64,000 nucleotides of DNA from Streptomyces bathyalis. Its GTDB lineage: Bacteria > Actinomycetota > Actinomycetes > Streptomycetales > Streptomycetaceae. Below, piece by piece: positions 54,032-64,000 of the stretch. Location of the stretch: assembly GCF_015910445.1 (NCBI RefSeq), contig NZ_CP048882.1:2852001-2916000 (forward strand). Reading direction: 5' to 3'. Each line of letters starts with the position of its first letter. Within the stretch, counting starts at the first letter, position 1. The notes beneath the pieces were generated by a model. That model was given only the letters and a program-made list of their open reading frames with translations. It did not search any database and was not told where the DNA came from. Both the position numbers and the translations under genes were made by a program.

Positions 54032-55454
54032 CGTCGGCCTCCTTTCCGTCAGTGTTCTGGGCGGACTGCCCGTCCCGGTCCGTACCGTCCGCGGCCTCCG
54101 ACGCACCGGACGGCCCGACCAGCGCACGGTCGTGGCGCGAGCGGCGGCGCGGCACCGGCGGCAGGGTCTGCCCGGGCAGCGGCGGTACGGGGAAGCCGCC
54201 CGCCATCGGATCGAAGACCTCGGAGTCCGCCTCCTTCTTGGCGGCCTCGTCCTCGGCCTCCTCCTTGCGTCCGCGGAATACGTCGATGACGAAGGAGATC
54301 AGCAGGATCGCGAGGGCCGCGCCGGCGACCCAGTAGACGATCCCCGCGAAGTCGTAGCCCTCGTTGCGCATCGCCCGCACGGTGGCGACGAGCATCAGCC
54401 ACACCAGGGAGACGGGGATGAGGACCTTCCAGCCCAGCTTCATGAACTGGTCGTAGCGCACACGCGGGAGCGTGCCGCGGATCCAGACGAAGAAGAAGAT
54501 CAGGGCGCAGACCTTGAGGAAGAACCAGAGCAGCGGCCACCAGCCGTGGTTGGCGCCCTCCCAGTACGTGGAGATCGGCGCCGGCGCCCGCCAGCCGCCC
54601 AGGAACAGGGTGGCCGCGAGGGCGGAGAGCGTGACGATGTGCACGTACTCGGAGAGCATGAACAGCGCGAACTTGATGGAGCTGTACTCGGTCTGGTAGC
54701 CCGCGACCAGGTCGCCCTCGGACTCCGGCATGTCGAACGGGGCGCGGTGCGCCTCGCCGACCATCGAGACCATGTAGATCAGGAACGAGACGGGCAACAG
54801 CGCCGCGAACCAGGTGTCCTGCTGCGCGTCCACGATCGCCGACGTCGACATCGAGCCGGAGTAGAGGAAGACGGCGGCGAAGCTGAGCCCCATCGCGATC
54901 TCGTAGCTGATGACCTGCGCCGTGGCGCGGACGGCTCCGAGCAGCGGGTACGTCGAGTTCGACGACCAGCCCGCGAGGACGACGCCGTACGCACCGATGG
55001 ATGCGGTGGCGAGAATGTACAGCGCGGCCACCGGAAGGTCGGTGAGCTGCATCGCGGTACGGGTGCCGAAGATGGAGACCTCGTTGCCAGGCGGCCCGAA
55101 CGGGATGACCGCGATCGCCAGGAAGGCGGGGATGGCCGCGAGGACCGGCGCCAGCAGGTAGACGACCTTGTCGGCTCCCTTGACGACGACGTCTTCCTTG
55201 AGCATCAGCTTGATGCCGTCGGCCAGCGACTGGAGCATGCCCCAGGGGCCGTGCCTGTTGGGACCGATGCGCAGCTGCATCCAGCCCACGACCTTGCGCT
55301 CCATGACGATGGAGATCAGGACCGTCACCATCAGGAACGCGAAGCAGAAGACGGCCTTGAGCGCGATCAGCCAGATCGGGTCCTTGCCGAAGAAGGACAG
55401 GTCCTCCTCGGCAAGGAACATGCCGGACTGATGGATGTGCGAGAGCGCGCTCAC
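54024..55454 (-). CDS. nuoH: NADH-quinone oxidoreductase subunit H
   Basis: Quinone-chamber membrane subunit of 476 aa; the conserved body ends near residue 385 and a charged tail of about 90 residues follows. [38 protein letters not shown] and [33 protein letters not shown] are family signatures. The GTG at 55454 has AGGAGG upstream and overlaps the nuoG stop. Confidence 0.96.
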   Translation of the reverse strand: MSALSHIHQSGMFLAEEDLSFFGKDPIWLIALKAVFCFAFLMVTVLISIVMERKVVGWMQLRIGPNRHGPWGMLQSLADGIKLMLKEDVVVKGADKVVYLLAPVLAAIPAFLAIAVIPFGPPGNEVSIFGTRTAMQLTDLPVAALYILATASIGAYGVVLAGWSSNSTYPLLGAVRATAQVISYEIAMGLSFAAVFLYSGSMSTSAIVDAQQDTWFAALLPVSFLIYMVSMVGEAHRAPFDMPESEGDLVAGYQTEYSSIKFALFMLSEYVHIVTLSALAATLFLGGWRAPAPISTYWEGANHGWWPLLWFFLKVCALIFFFVWIRGTLPRVRYDQFMKLGWKVLIPVSLVWLMLVATVRAMRNEGYDFAGIVYWVAGAALAILLISFVIDVFRGRKEEAEDEAAKKEADSEVFDPMAGGFPVPPLPGQTLPPVPRRRSRHDRALVGPSGASEAADGTDRDGQSAQNTDGKEADGA

Positions 55455-57991
55455 GCGCCCACCTCCTCGTCTACGGCGCGATCGCGCGCTGCCGGTGCCG
55501 GCGCGATGCGGACCAGCTCACCCGGGAGGGCGCCCGTGTCCGCCTGGACGCCGCCGCCCACCGAGTTCAGCGGAAGCCACACGACTCGGTCCGGCATCTG
55601 CGTGATCTCGAGCGGGAGCTGGACGCTGCCCAGCGGCCCGGAGACCGACAGCACCCCGCCGTCCTCGACGCCCGCCTCGGCCGCGGTGGCCCTGGAGAGC
55701 CTCGCGCGTGCCGGGTGCCTGGTGCCGGCCAGTGCCTCGTCGCCGTCCTGGAGCCGGCCCTGGTCCAGCAGCAGCCGGTGTCCGGCGAGCACCGCCTCAC
55801 CCTTGCCGGCCTGCGGTGTCGAGGACCCGCTCGAGGACGTCGCCGTGGAGGCCTGGCCGGGCACGCCGTGCGGGTCCGCCGCCTGCCTGTCCCACTGGCC
55901 GAGCCTGTCGATCTCGCCGCGGATGGTGCGCACGTCGGGCAGGCCCAGGTGCACGTCGAGAGCATCGGCGAGCATGTGCAGCACCCGCGCGTCGGGCTGT
56001 ACGTGGCGGCGCGTCATCTGGTCCGCCTTGAGCGACGCCTCGAACGGCCGTGCCCGGCCTTCCCAGTTGAGGAAGGTGCCGGACTTCTCCACGACGGCGG
56101 AGACCGGGAGGACGACGTCCGCCCGTGAGGTGACGTCGCTCGGCCGCAGCTCCAGGCTGACGAGGAAGCCCACCTCGTCCAGCGCCTGTGCCGCGCGCGC
56201 CGGGTCGGGCAGGTCGGCGAGCTCGACGCCGCCGACGACCAGCGCGGCGAGCTCACCGTCCACGGCGGCATCGATGATGCCGGCCGTGTCCCGGCCCGTT
56301 CCGGCGGGCAGTTCGGCCAGGCCCCAGGCGCGGGCGACCTCTTCGCGGGCGCGTGCGTCGGAGGCGGGACGTGCACCGGGCAGCAGCGTCGGCAGCGCAC
56401 CGGCCTCGATGGCGCCGCGCTCGCCGGCGCGGCGCGGAACCCACACCAGCCGGGCGCCGGTCGCGGCGCTCGCACGCACCGCCGCGGTCAGCGCACCGGG
56501 CACGGCCGCCAGCCGCTCGCCGACGATGATCAGCGAACCGTCGGCGCGCAGCGCGTCGGCCGCGGCCTCGCCGGACTCCTCGAGCCCGACCCGTCCGGAC
56601 AGCGCGTCCAGCCACTCGGTCTCGGTGCCCGGTGCGGCCGGCAGCAGCGTGCCGCCCGCCTTCTCCAGGCCGCGAGTGGCGTACGAGGCGAGGGAGAAGG
56701 TGCGCTGGCCGTACTTGCGCATGGCCTTGCGCAGCCGCAGGAAGACGCCGGGCGCCTCCTCCTCGGCCTCGAAGCCGACGAGGAGCACCGCGGGCGCGGC
56801 CTCGAGGGCGCTGTTGGTGATGCCCGCGCCGTCCAGGTCGCGGCCGTGGCCTGCGACCCGGGAGGCCAGGAACTCGGCCTCCTCACGGGAGTGGACGCGT
56901 GCGCGGAAGTCGATGTCGTTCGTGCCCAGGGCGACGCGGGCGAACTTCGCGTACGCGTAGGCGTCCTCGACGGTGACACGGCCACCGGTCAGCACGCCGG
57001 CACGTCCACGCGCACCGGCCAGCCCGCGGGCCGCGGCCTCCAGCGCCTCCGGCCAGCTGGCAGGCGCCAGTTCGCCGTCGTCGCCGCGGACCAGCGGTGT
57101 GGTGAGGCGGTCGGGGCGCTGCGCGTAGCGGAACCCGAAGCGGCCCTTGTCGCAGAGCCATTCCTCGTTGACCTCAGGGTCGAAGCCGGCCATGCGCCGC
57201 ATGACCTTGCCGCGCCTGTGGTCGGTACGGGTCGCGCAGCCGCCCGAGCAGTGCTCGCACACGGAAGGCGAGGAGACCAGGTCGAACGGGCGCGAACGGA
57301 AGCGGTACGCCGCCGAGGTCAGCGCGCCGACCGGGCAGATCTGGATCGTGTTGCCGGAGAAGTACGACTGGAAGGGGTCACCCTCGCCGGTGCCGATCTG
57401 CTGGAGCGCGCCGCGCTCGAGCATCTCGATCATCGGGTCGCCGGCGATCTGGTTGGAGAAGCGTGTGCAGCGCGCGCACAGCACGCAGCGCTCGCGGTCC
57501 AGCAGCACCTGGTCGGAGATCGGCACAGGCTTGGCGAAGGTGCGCTTGGCGCCCTCGAACCGGGTGTCGGCCTCGCCGGTCGACATCGCCTGGTTCTGCA
57601 GCGGGCACTCGCCGCCCTTGTCACAGACGGGGCAGTCCAGCGGGTGGTTGATGAGCAGCAGCTCCATCACGCCGCGCTGTGCCTTCTCCGCGACCGGCGA
57701 CGACAGCTGCGTCTTGACGACCATGCCGTCGGTGCAGGTGATGGTGCAGGACGCCATCGGCTTGCGCTGGCCCTCGACCTCGACGATGCACTGCCGGCAG
57801 GCACCCACCGGGTCGAGGAGCGGGTGGTCGCAGAAGCGCGGGATCTCGATGCCCAGTTGCTCCGCGGCGCGGATGACCAACGTGCCCTTGGGCACGGAGA
57901 TCTCGGCGCCGTCGATGGTGAGCGAGACCAGGTCCTCCGGCGGTGGTCCGTCGCCCCCCGAGGAGGTCTTCGCGTCTGTGGTGACTGTCAC
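55451..57991 (-). CDS. nuoG: NADH-quinone oxidoreductase subunit G
   Basis: Iron-sulfur subunit of 846 aa in the NADH module. N-terminal [2Fe-2S] ligands in [15 protein letters not shown], then the His-coordinated cluster in the [10 protein letters not shown] region, CVLCARC with CPVGAL, and CEHCSGGC for the N7-type site. The C-terminal half is molybdopterin-oxidoreductase-like but without cofactor. The GTG at 57991 follows GGAGGTGA and overlaps the nuoF stop. A much longer open frame upstream is a nuoF shadow. Confidence 0.95.
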   Translation of the reverse strand: MTVTTDAKTSSGGDGPPPEDLVSLTIDGAEISVPKGTLVIRAAEQLGIEIPRFCDHPLLDPVGACRQCIVEVEGQRKPMASCTITCTDGMVVKTQLSSPVAEKAQRGVMELLLINHPLDCPVCDKGGECPLQNQAMSTGEADTRFEGAKRTFAKPVPISDQVLLDRERCVLCARCTRFSNQIAGDPMIEMLERGALQQIGTGEGDPFQSYFSGNTIQICPVGALTSAAYRFRSRPFDLVSSPSVCEHCSGGCATRTDHRRGKVMRRMAGFDPEVNEEWLCDKGRFGFRYAQRPDRLTTPLVRGDDGELAPASWPEALEAAARGLAGARGRAGVLTGGRVTVEDAYAYAKFARVALGTNDIDFRARVHSREEAEFLASRVAGHGRDLDGAGITNSALEAAPAVLLVGFEAEEEAPGVFLRLRKAMRKYGQRTFSLASYATRGLEKAGGTLLPAAPGTETEWLDALSGRVGLEESGEAAADALRADGSLIIVGERLAAVPGALTAAVRASAATGARLVWVPRRAGERGAIEAGALPTLLPGARPASDARAREEVARAWGLAELPAGTGRDTAGIIDAAVDGELAALVVGGVELADLPDPARAAQALDEVGFLVSLELRPSDVTSRADVVLPVSAVVEKSGTFLNWEGRARPFEASLKADQMTRRHVQPDARVLHMLADALDVHLGLPDVRTIRGEIDRLGQWDRQAADPHGVPGQASTATSSSGSSTPQAGKGEAVLAGHRLLLDQGRLQDGDEALAGTRHPARARLSRATAAEAGVEDGGVLSVSGPLGSVQLPLEITQMPDRVVWLPLNSVGGGVQADTGALPGELVRIAPAPAARDRAVDEEVGA

Positions 57992-59337
57992 GCCTTCACC
58001 TCCGGGTGAGCGCTGTCGTGGTGGCCGTCGGCCCAGATGACCGACTTCGCCGGGTCGAAGGGGCAGCCGCCCTCCTCGATGTGCTGCTCGTACTCCCCGC
58101 GGAAGTACTGCAGCGACGAGAAGATCGGGGAGGCCGCGCCGTCGCCCAGTGCGCAGAACGACTTGCCGTTGATGTTGTCCTGGATGTCGTCGATCTTGTC
58201 GATGTCGGCCTTGGTGGCCTTGCCTGCCTCGAAGTCGCGCAGCAACTGGACGAGCCAGTACGTGCCTTCGCGGCAGGGCGTGCACTTTCCGCAGGACTCG
58301 TGCGCGTAGAACTCGGTCCAGCGTGTGACGGCCCGTACGACACAGGTCGTCTCGTCGAAGCACTGCAGCGCCTTGGTGCCGAGCATGGAACCGGCGGCGC
58401 CGACGCCCTCGTAGTCGAGCGGCACATCGAGGTGCTCGTCGGTGAGGATCGGCGTCGAGGAGCCGCCCGGCGTCCAGAACTTCAGCCGGTGGCCGGGCCT
58501 CATGCCGCCGCTCATCTCCAGCAGCTGGCGGAGCGTGATGCCGAGCGGCGCCTCGTACTGGCCGGGGCCCGCCACGTGGCCGCTGAGCGAGTAGAGCGTG
58601 AAGCCCGGGGACTTCTCGCTGCCCATGGAGCGGAACCACTCCTTGCCCTTGTTCATCAGGGCGGGCACCGAGGCGATGGACTCGACGTTGTTCACGACGG
58701 TCGGGCACGCGTAGAGACCGGCGACCGCCGGGAACGGCGGCCGCAGCCTCGGCTGCCCCCGGCGCCCCTCCAGGGAGTCGAGCAGGGCCGTCTCCTCGCC
58801 GCAGATGTACGCGCCCGCGCCCGCGTGCACGGTGAGTTCGAGGTGCTTGCCCTCACCCAGCGCGTTCCTGCCGAGGAGGCCCGCCTCGTACGCCTCGCGC
58901 ACGGCCAGGTGCAGCCGCCGCAGTACGGGCACGACCTCGCCGCGCAGGTAGATGAACGCGTGGGAGGAGCGGATCGCGTGGCAGGCGATGATGATGCCCT
59001 CGATGAGGGAGTGCGGGTTGGCGAACATCAGCGGGATGTCCTTGCAGGTGCCCGGCTCCGACTCGTCGGCGTTGACGACCAGGTAGTGCGGCTTGTCGTC
59101 GCCCTGCGGGATGAACTGCCACTTCATGCCCGTCGGGAAGCCCGCGCCGCCGCGGCCGCGCAGGCCGGCGTCCTTCACGTACGCGATCACGTCGTCCGGC
59201 GGCATGGCGAGGGCCTTGGCCAGACCGGCGTATCCGTCGTGGCGCTTCTTGTACGTCTCCAGCGTCCACGCCTCGGGGTCGTCCCAGTGCGCGGAGAGAA
59301 CCGGGGTGAGCAGCGTCTCGGGGGATTCGGTCGCCAT
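57988..59337 (-). CDS. nuoF: NADH-quinone oxidoreductase subunit F
   Basis: NADH-binding, FMN-containing subunit of 449 aa, where electrons enter. [16 protein letters not shown] binds [35 protein letters not shown] binds FMN, and [11 protein letters not shown] carries the N3 [4Fe-4S] cluster. No counterpart exists in the second nuo set. ATG 59337 shares a base with the nuoE stop. Confidence 0.96.
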   Translation of the reverse strand: MATESPETLLTPVLSAHWDDPEAWTLETYKKRHDGYAGLAKALAMPPDDVIAYVKDAGLRGRGGAGFPTGMKWQFIPQGDDKPHYLVVNADESEPGTCKDIPLMFANPHSLIEGIIIACHAIRSSHAFIYLRGEVVPVLRRLHLAVREAYEAGLLGRNALGEGKHLELTVHAGAGAYICGEETALLDSLEGRRGQPRLRPPFPAVAGLYACPTVVNNVESIASVPALMNKGKEWFRSMGSEKSPGFTLYSLSGHVAGPGQYEAPLGITLRQLLEMSGGMRPGHRLKFWTPGGSSTPILTDEHLDVPLDYEGVGAAGSMLGTKALQCFDETTCVVRAVTRWTEFYAHESCGKCTPCREGTYWLVQLLRDFEAGKATKADIDKIDDIQDNINGKSFCALGDGAASPIFSSLQYFRGEYEQHIEEGGCPFDPAKSVIWADGHHDSAHPEVKA

Positions 59338-60233
59338 TACTCGCTCTCCTCCCCCGACTCCGGCCGCACCGGGTTGGCCTCGCTGGCCGGATCGGACGCA
59401 GACGTCGACTGCGGCAGATCGTGCGAACTGGGGTGGCTCTGCGGGGCTTCCTCACCCGGAAGCGGCATGGGCTGGTCGGCGGGACCGGCCGGGCCCCGCG
59501 GATGCGCGAGCCTGCCTGCGGGCGCTTCGCCCCTGGCCAACCGCAGCCCGGCGATGGACGGTTCGCCCCCGCCGCCGGTCGCCTCGACGGCGCCGGGGCG
59601 CTGGTCGGGGAAGCCGGCGAGGATGCGCGCCGTCTCCTTGAAGGTGCACATCGGCGCACCCCGCGTCGGCAGGACCTCGCGTCCGGCGCGCAGGTCGTCG
59701 ACGAGCCTGCGGGCGGATTCGGGCGTCTGGTTGTCGAAGAACTCCCAGTTGACCATCACGACGGGTGCGTAGTCGCAGGCCGCGTTGCACTCGATGTGCT
59801 CCAGCGTGACCTTGCCGTCCTCGGTGGTCTCGTTGTTGCCCACGCCCAGGTGCTGCTTGAGGTCGTCGAAGATGGCGTCGCCGCCCATCACCGCGCACAG
59901 CGTGTTGGTGCAGACGCCGACCTGGTAGTCGCCGGAGGGCTTGCGCCGGTACATGGAGTAGAACGTCGCGACGGCGTTCACCTCCGCCGTCGTCAGGTCC
60001 AGCATCTCGGCGCAGAAGCGCTGCCCGGTGGGCGTGACGTGCCCCTCCTCGGACTGCACCAGGTGCAGCAGCGGCAGCAGCGCGGAGCGGCTGTTGGGGT
60101 AGCGGGCGATGATCTCCCGTGCGTCCGGCTCCAGCCGCTCGCGCACGTCGGCCGGATAGTCCGGCGCCGGCATCGCGGGGATGCCGAGCATGGGTGCTTC
60201 GGGGGCACTGCCCCGGTCGGGCGCGGTGGTCAT
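59337..60233 (-). CDS. nuoE: NADH-quinone oxidoreductase subunit E
   Basis: Thioredoxin-like [2Fe-2S] subunit, 298 aa. The ligand pairs are CTNTLC and CNAACD near residues 108 and 150. The usual NuoE ends near residue 200; here a Pro/Ser-rich tail of about 95 residues follows. The ATG at 60233 overlaps the nuoD stop as ATGA. Confidence 0.95.
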   Translation of the reverse strand: MTTAPDRGSAPEAPMLGIPAMPAPDYPADVRERLEPDAREIIARYPNSRSALLPLLHLVQSEEGHVTPTGQRFCAEMLDLTTAEVNAVATFYSMYRRKPSGDYQVGVCTNTLCAVMGGDAIFDDLKQHLGVGNNETTEDGKVTLEHIECNAACDYAPVVMVNWEFFDNQTPESARRLVDDLRAGREVLPTRGAPMCTFKETARILAGFPDQRPGAVEATGGGGEPSIAGLRLARGEAPAGRLAHPRGPAGPADQPMPLPGEEAPQSHPSSHDLPQSTSASDPASEANPVRPESGEESE

Positions 60234-61567
60234 CGGTCGACGCCTCCCATCACGGGGTCGATGGACGCCACGGCCACGATCACGTCGGCGACCTGGCCGC
60301 CTTCGCACATCGCCGCCATGGCTTCGAGGTTGGTGAAGGAGGGGTCACGGAAGTGCACGCGGTACGGACGGGTGCCGCCGTCGCTCACGGCGTGCACGCC
60401 GAGTTCGCCCTTCGGGGACTCCACCGCCGCGTAGGCCTGCCCCGGCGGGACGCGGAATCCCTCGGTGACGAGCTTGAAGTGGTGGATCAGGGCCTCCATG
60501 GAGGTGCCCATGATGTTCTTGATGTGGTCCAGCGAGTTGCCGAGACCGTCCGGGCCGAGCGCGAGCTGCGCGGGCCAGGCGATCTTCTTGTCGCCGACCA
60601 TGACCGGTCCGGGCTCCAGGCGGTCGATGCACTGCTCGATGATGTGCAGCGACTGGCGCATCTCCTCCAGCCGGAGAAGGAAGCGCCCGTAGGAGTCGCA
60701 GGTGTCGAGCGTCGGCACCTCGAAGTCGTACGTCTCGTAACCGCAGTACGGCTGCGACTTGCGCAGGTCGTGCGGGAGACCCGCGGAGCGCAGGATCGGG
60801 CCGGTGGCGCCGAGCGCCATGCACCCGGCCAGGTCGAGGTAGCCGATGTCCTGGAGGCGGGCCTTGAAGACGGGGTTGCCGGAGCACAGCGCGTCGTACT
60901 CGGGCAGGTTCTTCTTCATCTTCTTCAGGAATTCGCGCAGCGCGTCGACCGTGCCGGGCGGAAGGTCCTGGGAGAGGCCTCCGGGGCGGATGTAGGCGTG
61001 GTTCATCCGCAGACCGGTGATCAACTCGTACAGGTCCAGGACCAGTTCGCGGTCTCGGAAGCCGAAGATCATGACGGTCGTCGCGCCGAGCTCCATGCCG
61101 CCGGTGGCGATGGCCACCAGGTGCGAGGAGAGCCTGTTCAGCTCCATCATCAGGACGCGGATGACGTTGGCGCGGTCCGGGATGTCGTCCTCGATGCCGA
61201 GCAGCTTCTCGACCGCCATGCAGTACGCCGTCTCGTTGAAGAACGGCGTGAGGTAGTCCATGCGCGTCACGAACGTCGTGCCCTGCGTCCACGTCCGGTA
61301 CTCGAGGTTCTTCTCGATGCCGGTGTGCAGGTAGCCGATGCCGCAGCGGGCCTCGGTGACCGTCTCGCCGTCGATCTCGAGGATGAGCCGCAGCACGCCG
61401 TGCGTGGAGGGGTGCTGCGGGCCCATGTTGACGATGATCCGCTCGTCGTCGCTCCGGGCGGCAGCGGCTGCGACCTCGTCCCAGTCGCCCCCGGTGACGT
61501 CGTAGACGGTGCCCTCGGTGGTCTCGCGGATGCCCGCGGGTGCGTGGGCAGGGGTTGGCGTGCTCAT
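60230..61567 (-). CDS. nuoD: NADH-quinone oxidoreductase subunit D
   Basis: Hydrogenase-like 49-kDa subunit of 445 aa forming the quinone site with Nuo[16 protein letters not shown] holds the conserved His, [17 protein letters not shown] follows, and the C-terminus reads [37 protein letters not shown]. This is the only nuoD in the window, so any complex from the second set would need this copy or none. The ATG at 61567 shares one base with the nuoC stop. Confidence 0.96.
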   Translation of the reverse strand: MSTPTPAHAPAGIRETTEGTVYDVTGGDWDEVAAAAARSDDERIIVNMGPQHPSTHGVLRLILEIDGETVTEARCGIGYLHTGIEKNLEYRTWTQGTTFVTRMDYLTPFFNETAYCMAVEKLLGIEDDIPDRANVIRVLMMELNRLSSHLVAIATGGMELGATTVMIFGFRDRELVLDLYELITGLRMNHAYIRPGGLSQDLPPGTVDALREFLKKMKKNLPEYDALCSGNPVFKARLQDIGYLDLAGCMALGATGPILRSAGLPHDLRKSQPYCGYETYDFEVPTLDTCDSYGRFLLRLEEMRQSLHIIEQCIDRLEPGPVMVGDKKIAWPAQLALGPDGLGNSLDHIKNIMGTSMEALIHHFKLVTEGFRVPPGQAYAAVESPKGELGVHAVSDGGTRPYRVHFRDPSFTNLEAMAAMCEGGQVADVIVAVASIDPVMGGVDR

Positions 61568-62307
61568 CAGCTGTACGACCTCCGCTGGTCGGGAGCCGGG
61601 ATCTGGGCGCCCTTGTACTCGACGGGGATGCCGCCGAGCGGGTAGTCCTTGCGCTGCGGGTGGCCCTGCCAGTCGTCGGGCATCATGATCCGCGTCAGCG
61701 CGGGGTGGCCGTCGAAGACGATGCCGAAGAAGTCGTACGTCTCGCGCTCGTGCCAGTCGTTGGTCGGGTAGACCTCGACGATCGAGGGGATGTGCGGATC
61801 GGCGTCGGGCGCGCTGACCTCGATCCGGATCATCCGGTTGTGCGTGATCGAACGCAGGTGGTTGACCGCGTGCAGCTCCCGGCCCTTGTCGCCGGGGAAG
61901 TGCACGCCGCTGACCCCGGTGCACAGCTCGAAGCGCAGCGCCGGGTCGTCCCGGAGGGTACGTGCGACCTGTACGAGGTGCTCGCGTGCGATGTGGAAGG
62001 TGATCTCGCCGCGGTCGACGACCGTCTTCTCGATGGCCTCCTCGGGAGCAAGTCCCTGCTCCTCCAGGGCGCCTTCGAGTTCGTCCGCCACCTCGTCGAA
62101 CCAGCCCCCGTAGGGACGCCGGCTCGCACCGGGCAGCCGGACCGTACGGACGAGGCCGCCGTAACCCGAGGTGTCGCCACCGTTGCTGGCGCCGAACATC
62201 CCGCGGCGGACGCCGATGGCCTCACCGGGATCCTGACGGGGCGCGGGCACGGAGCCGTTCCCGTTCTCCCCGTTGGCGCTGCTGTCGTCCTTGTTGTTCT
62301 CGGTCAA
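61567..62307 (-). CDS. nuoC: NADH-quinone oxidoreductase subunit C
   Basis: 30-kDa subunit, 246 aa. The signature reads [43 protein letters not shown]. About 50 hydrophilic residues precede the domain. The start appears to be TTG at 62307, overlapping the nuoB stop as TTGA with AAGGGG eight bases upstream; this is rarer than GTG or ATG. A downstream in-frame alternative would lose part of the disordered leader only. Confidence 0.93.
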   Translation of the reverse strand: MTENNKDDSSANGENGNGSVPAPRQDPGEAIGVRRGMFGASNGGDTSGYGGLVRTVRLPGASRRPYGGWFDEVADELEGALEEQGLAPEEAIEKTVVDRGEITFHIAREHLVQVARTLRDDPALRFELCTGVSGVHFPGDKGRELHAVNHLRSITHNRMIRIEVSAPDADPHIPSIVEVYPTNDWHERETYDFFGIVFDGHPALTRIMMPDDWQGHPQRKDYPLGGIPVEYKGAQIPAPDQRRSYS

Positions 62308-62858
62308 CGCAGGAGCCCCTTCATCTCGATCGTCGGGAGCGCCTTGCGCGCCGCCTCCTCCGCCTCACGGGCGGCCTCTTCGCGGTTGACGCCGAGCTTC
62401 TCGCCCTGCACGTGCTTGTGCAGCTTGAGGATCGAGTCCAGGAGCATCTCGGGGCGCGGCGGGCAGCCGGGCAGGTAGATGTCGACCGGAACGATGTGGT
62501 CGACGCCCTGCACGATCGCGTAGTTGTTGAACATCCCGCCGGACGAGGCGCAGACGCCCATGGAGATGACCCACTTGGGGTTCGGCATCTGGTCGTAGAC
62601 CTGCCGCAGCACCGGAGCCATCTTCTGGCTGACGCGGCCGGCCACGATCATGAGGTCGGCCTGGCGGGGCGACCCGCGGAAGACCTCCATGCCGAAGCGG
62701 GCGAGGTCGTAGCGGCCCGCGCCCGTCGTCATCATCTCGATGGCGCAGCAGGCGAGTCCGAAGGTCGCCGGGAACATGGACGACTTACGCACCCAGCCCG
62801 CGGCCTGCTCGACGGTGGTCAGCAGGAAGCCGCTCGGCAGCTTCTCTTCGAGTCCCAT
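62304..62858 (-). CDS. nuoB: NADH-quinone oxidoreductase subunit B
   Basis: N2-cluster subunit of 184 aa: [21 protein letters not shown] and PGCPPRPEM supply the ligands and quinone-site residues. It lacks the extra Pro-rich tail of NuoB2. It starts 12 bases after the nuoA stop. Confidence 0.96.
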   Translation of the reverse strand: MGLEEKLPSGFLLTTVEQAAGWVRKSSMFPATFGLACCAIEMMTTGAGRYDLARFGMEVFRGSPRQADLMIVAGRVSQKMAPVLRQVYDQMPNPKWVISMGVCASSGGMFNNYAIVQGVDHIVPVDIYLPGCPPRPEMLLDSILKLHKHVQGEKLGVNREEAAREAEEAARKALPTIEMKGLLR

Positions 62859-62870
62859 TGAGTACCTGCC

Positions 62871-63230
62871 TTAATCCCATTCCAGGCCGCCGCGCCGCCA
62901 GTCGTAGGCGTACGCGACGCCGATGAGGGCGACGAAGACCAGCATTTCGGCGAGGCCGAAGATCCCGAGGGAGTCGAAGTGGACCGCCCACGGGTAGAGA
63001 AAGACGATTTCGATGTCGAAGACGATGAAGAGCATCGCCGTCAGGTAGTACTTGACCGGGAATCGCCCGCCGCCGGCCGGCTGCGGAGTCGGCTCGATGC
63101 CGCACTCGTACGCCTCCAGCTTGGCCCTGTTGTAGCGCTTGGGGCCGATGACCGATGCCGCGACCACCGAGAAGATCGCGAAGCCCGCCGCGATGGCTCC
63201 CAGTACAAGGATTGGCGTGTAGGCGTTCAC
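62871..63230 (-). CDS. nuoA: NADH-quinone oxidoreductase subunit A
   Basis: First gene of the complete operon, 119 aa, three helices. KLEAYECGIEPTPQPAGGGRFPVKYYLTAMLFIVFDIEIVFLYPWAV is the family signature. The GTG at 63230 is preceded by AAGGAG and GGGGAG. The frame continues upstream without a plausible start. Confidence 0.94.
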   Translation of the reverse strand: MNAYTPILVLGAIAAGFAIFSVVAASVIGPKRYNRAKLEAYECGIEPTPQPAGGGRFPVKYYLTAMLFIVFDIEIVFLYPWAVHFDSLGIFGLAEMLVFVALIGVAYAYDWRRGGLEWD

Positions 63231-63355
63231 CGCTCCCCGCTCCTTCCAGTCGACCCTGGGGACCCTCCCGGACCGGTGGGCCCAGTGGGACCGTCGACGC
63301 TGACTGCCGGCTGTCCGCCGGGCGAATGGTCCGCCTCCCATGAAGATCGCTTCTA

Positions 63356-63371
63356 TGTGAGGCAGTTCACA
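63356..63371. promoter_or_regulatory. Probable Rex operator
   Basis: TGTGAGGCAGTTCACA matches 14 of 16 positions of the Streptomyces Rex consensus TGTGAACNNGTTCACA. It lies 126 bases upstream of the nuoA start. Rex, the NAD+/NADH-sensing repressor, is known to bind upstream of the nuo operon in S. coelicolor. Confidence 0.65.
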
Positions 63372-63387
63372 AGCCCTTGCGGGAGGC

Positions 63388-63393
63388 ATCTTA
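63388..63393 (-). promoter_or_regulatory. Candidate -10 element for nuoA
   Basis: TAAGAT on the minus strand. It would start transcription near 63381, placing the Rex site at about +10 to +25, a repressing position. No good -35 is seen. Confidence 0.3.
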
Positions 63394-63403
63394 TGCCCGG
63401 GCC

Positions 63404-63445
63404 TTGTGATCTGCGACACGGGGTCCGGTTAGGAGTTTGTGATCT
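63404..63445. promoter_or_regulatory. Direct repeat TTGTGATCT, two copies
   Basis: Copies at 63404-63412 and 63437-63445, 33 bases apart. TTGTGA is also the Rex half-site, so these may be extra weak sites or belong to another regulator. Confidence 0.35.
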
Positions 63446-64000
63446 CCACCACCCGGAGCCGAAGTCGCACGTCAGAGGAATGTCGATCTTCAAGTGCGAG
63501 GGCGCGAAAGCCCTTTCGCCGAACCCGTGTGAAAGCGGCCGTCGGGGCAGCGCACACACCGCGTCGCGGGGTCGAAGACGCACCCGGCGACTCCACCCCG
63601 GCGGCCGTGAACCGATACCCGAACGAGATCCGCGCGCAGCGCGAGCGAGATCCCCGGCCCCCGACCGGAAAGTGCACCTCGACTCGGGGCGGGAAGCCTC
63701 TCCGCACGCCGGCAGGCGCCGGCAGCGGGTCGTTTGTGAACGTCGGAACAATCGGCCTCGGCCTGACGACTTTCTTCACGCTCCACACATCGTCTCCTCG
63801 CTGCCCAAAAGGGATGACGACACTTCAATCACCCATTCATGAACAGACTTGACAGTGGGAGCGTGACCTGCGCCACACACTTCCTTGACAGCTCCTGCCA
63901 CCTTTGCACACGAGGCGCAAGGGGTGATATGCGCCAGATCAATGCACGCAATACGGACAACTGCGTGGTCACAGTCCCGTAGTTGGACGGCCACCGTGAC
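63446..64000. other. Upstream region without a supportable gene
   Basis: Frames on both strands are Arg/Pro-rich without family resemblance. The last 150 bases are less GC-rich and contain TTGACA twice (63849-63854 and 63885-63890), possible -35 elements for a gene beyond the right edge, but no matching -10 is convincing. A long leader RNA is possible. Confidence 0.35.

Noticed and set aside
63446..63900. Possible c-di-AMP (ydaO) riboswitch upstream of an off-window cell-wall hydrolase
   Set aside because: I looked for the conserved GGGGTGAAT-type and CCGAATCCGTCAG-type segments; only a weak CCGAACCCG was found, not enough to claim it.

Overview
The window is high-GC actinomycete chromosome and looks like the core of a Streptomyces genome. 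The evidence is G/C-rich third codon positions, many GTG starts with GGAGG-type ribosome sites, secreted proteins with long alanine-rich signals, and a gene order (murB, maoC pair, rpmG, tRNAs; tRNA-Tyr, yajQ, htpX, second nuo set; korAB; polyprenyl synthase; full nuo operon) that I recall from S. coelicolor. The species cannot be named from the sequence.

Layout. 1-2.4 kb (minus): murB, two MaoC/HadA-like dehydratase subunits, rpmG, tRNA-Met and tRNA-Thr. 2.6-7.4 kb: an amidohydrolase, an NmrA-like reductase and three membrane proteins. 7.4-11.8 kb: an accessory stretch with a frameshifted arsC remnant, a gutted AraC regulator, two small secreted proteins and a GNAT enzyme. It ends at an intact tRNA-Tyr; a decayed tRNA-like copy with the same downstream hairpin lies 2.1 kb away, as an old integrated element would leave. 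12-24.4 kb: yajQ, htpX and a second, incomplete complex I operon (nuoA2-B2-C2-H2-I2-J2-K2-L2-M2-N2) without nuoD, E, F or G. 24.7-29.5 kb: a secreted trypsin, then a two-component system with two sensor kinases and one response regulator. The kinases share a 614-bp segment differing at one base. 29.7-32.8 kb: korAB, 2-oxoacid:ferredoxin oxidoreductase. 33-38.8 kb: a RarD-type exporter, an ABC exporter, a LolA-like protein with a His-rich repeat, and a polyprenyl diphosphate synthase probably making the menaquinone tail. 39.1-45.2 kb: fumarylacetoacetase, then an L-fuconate-type sugar acid cluster (FadR-type regulator, fuconate dehydratase, MFS importer, FAH-family hydrolase). 45.2-46.1 kb: no convincing gene. 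46.1-63.2 kb: a lipoprotein and the complete 14-gene nuoA-N operon on the minus strand, with a probable Rex operator upstream. 63.2-64 kb: no gene I can support.

Together, much of the window is respiratory: full complex I, a partial complex I without its NADH module, a ferredoxin-reducing 2-oxoacid oxidoreductase, and a quinone side-chain synthase. The points most worth following are the shared kinase module and the palindromes in front of both kinases, the partial complex I near korAB, the tRNA-Tyr scar, and the paired operator-like repeats of the fuconate cluster.
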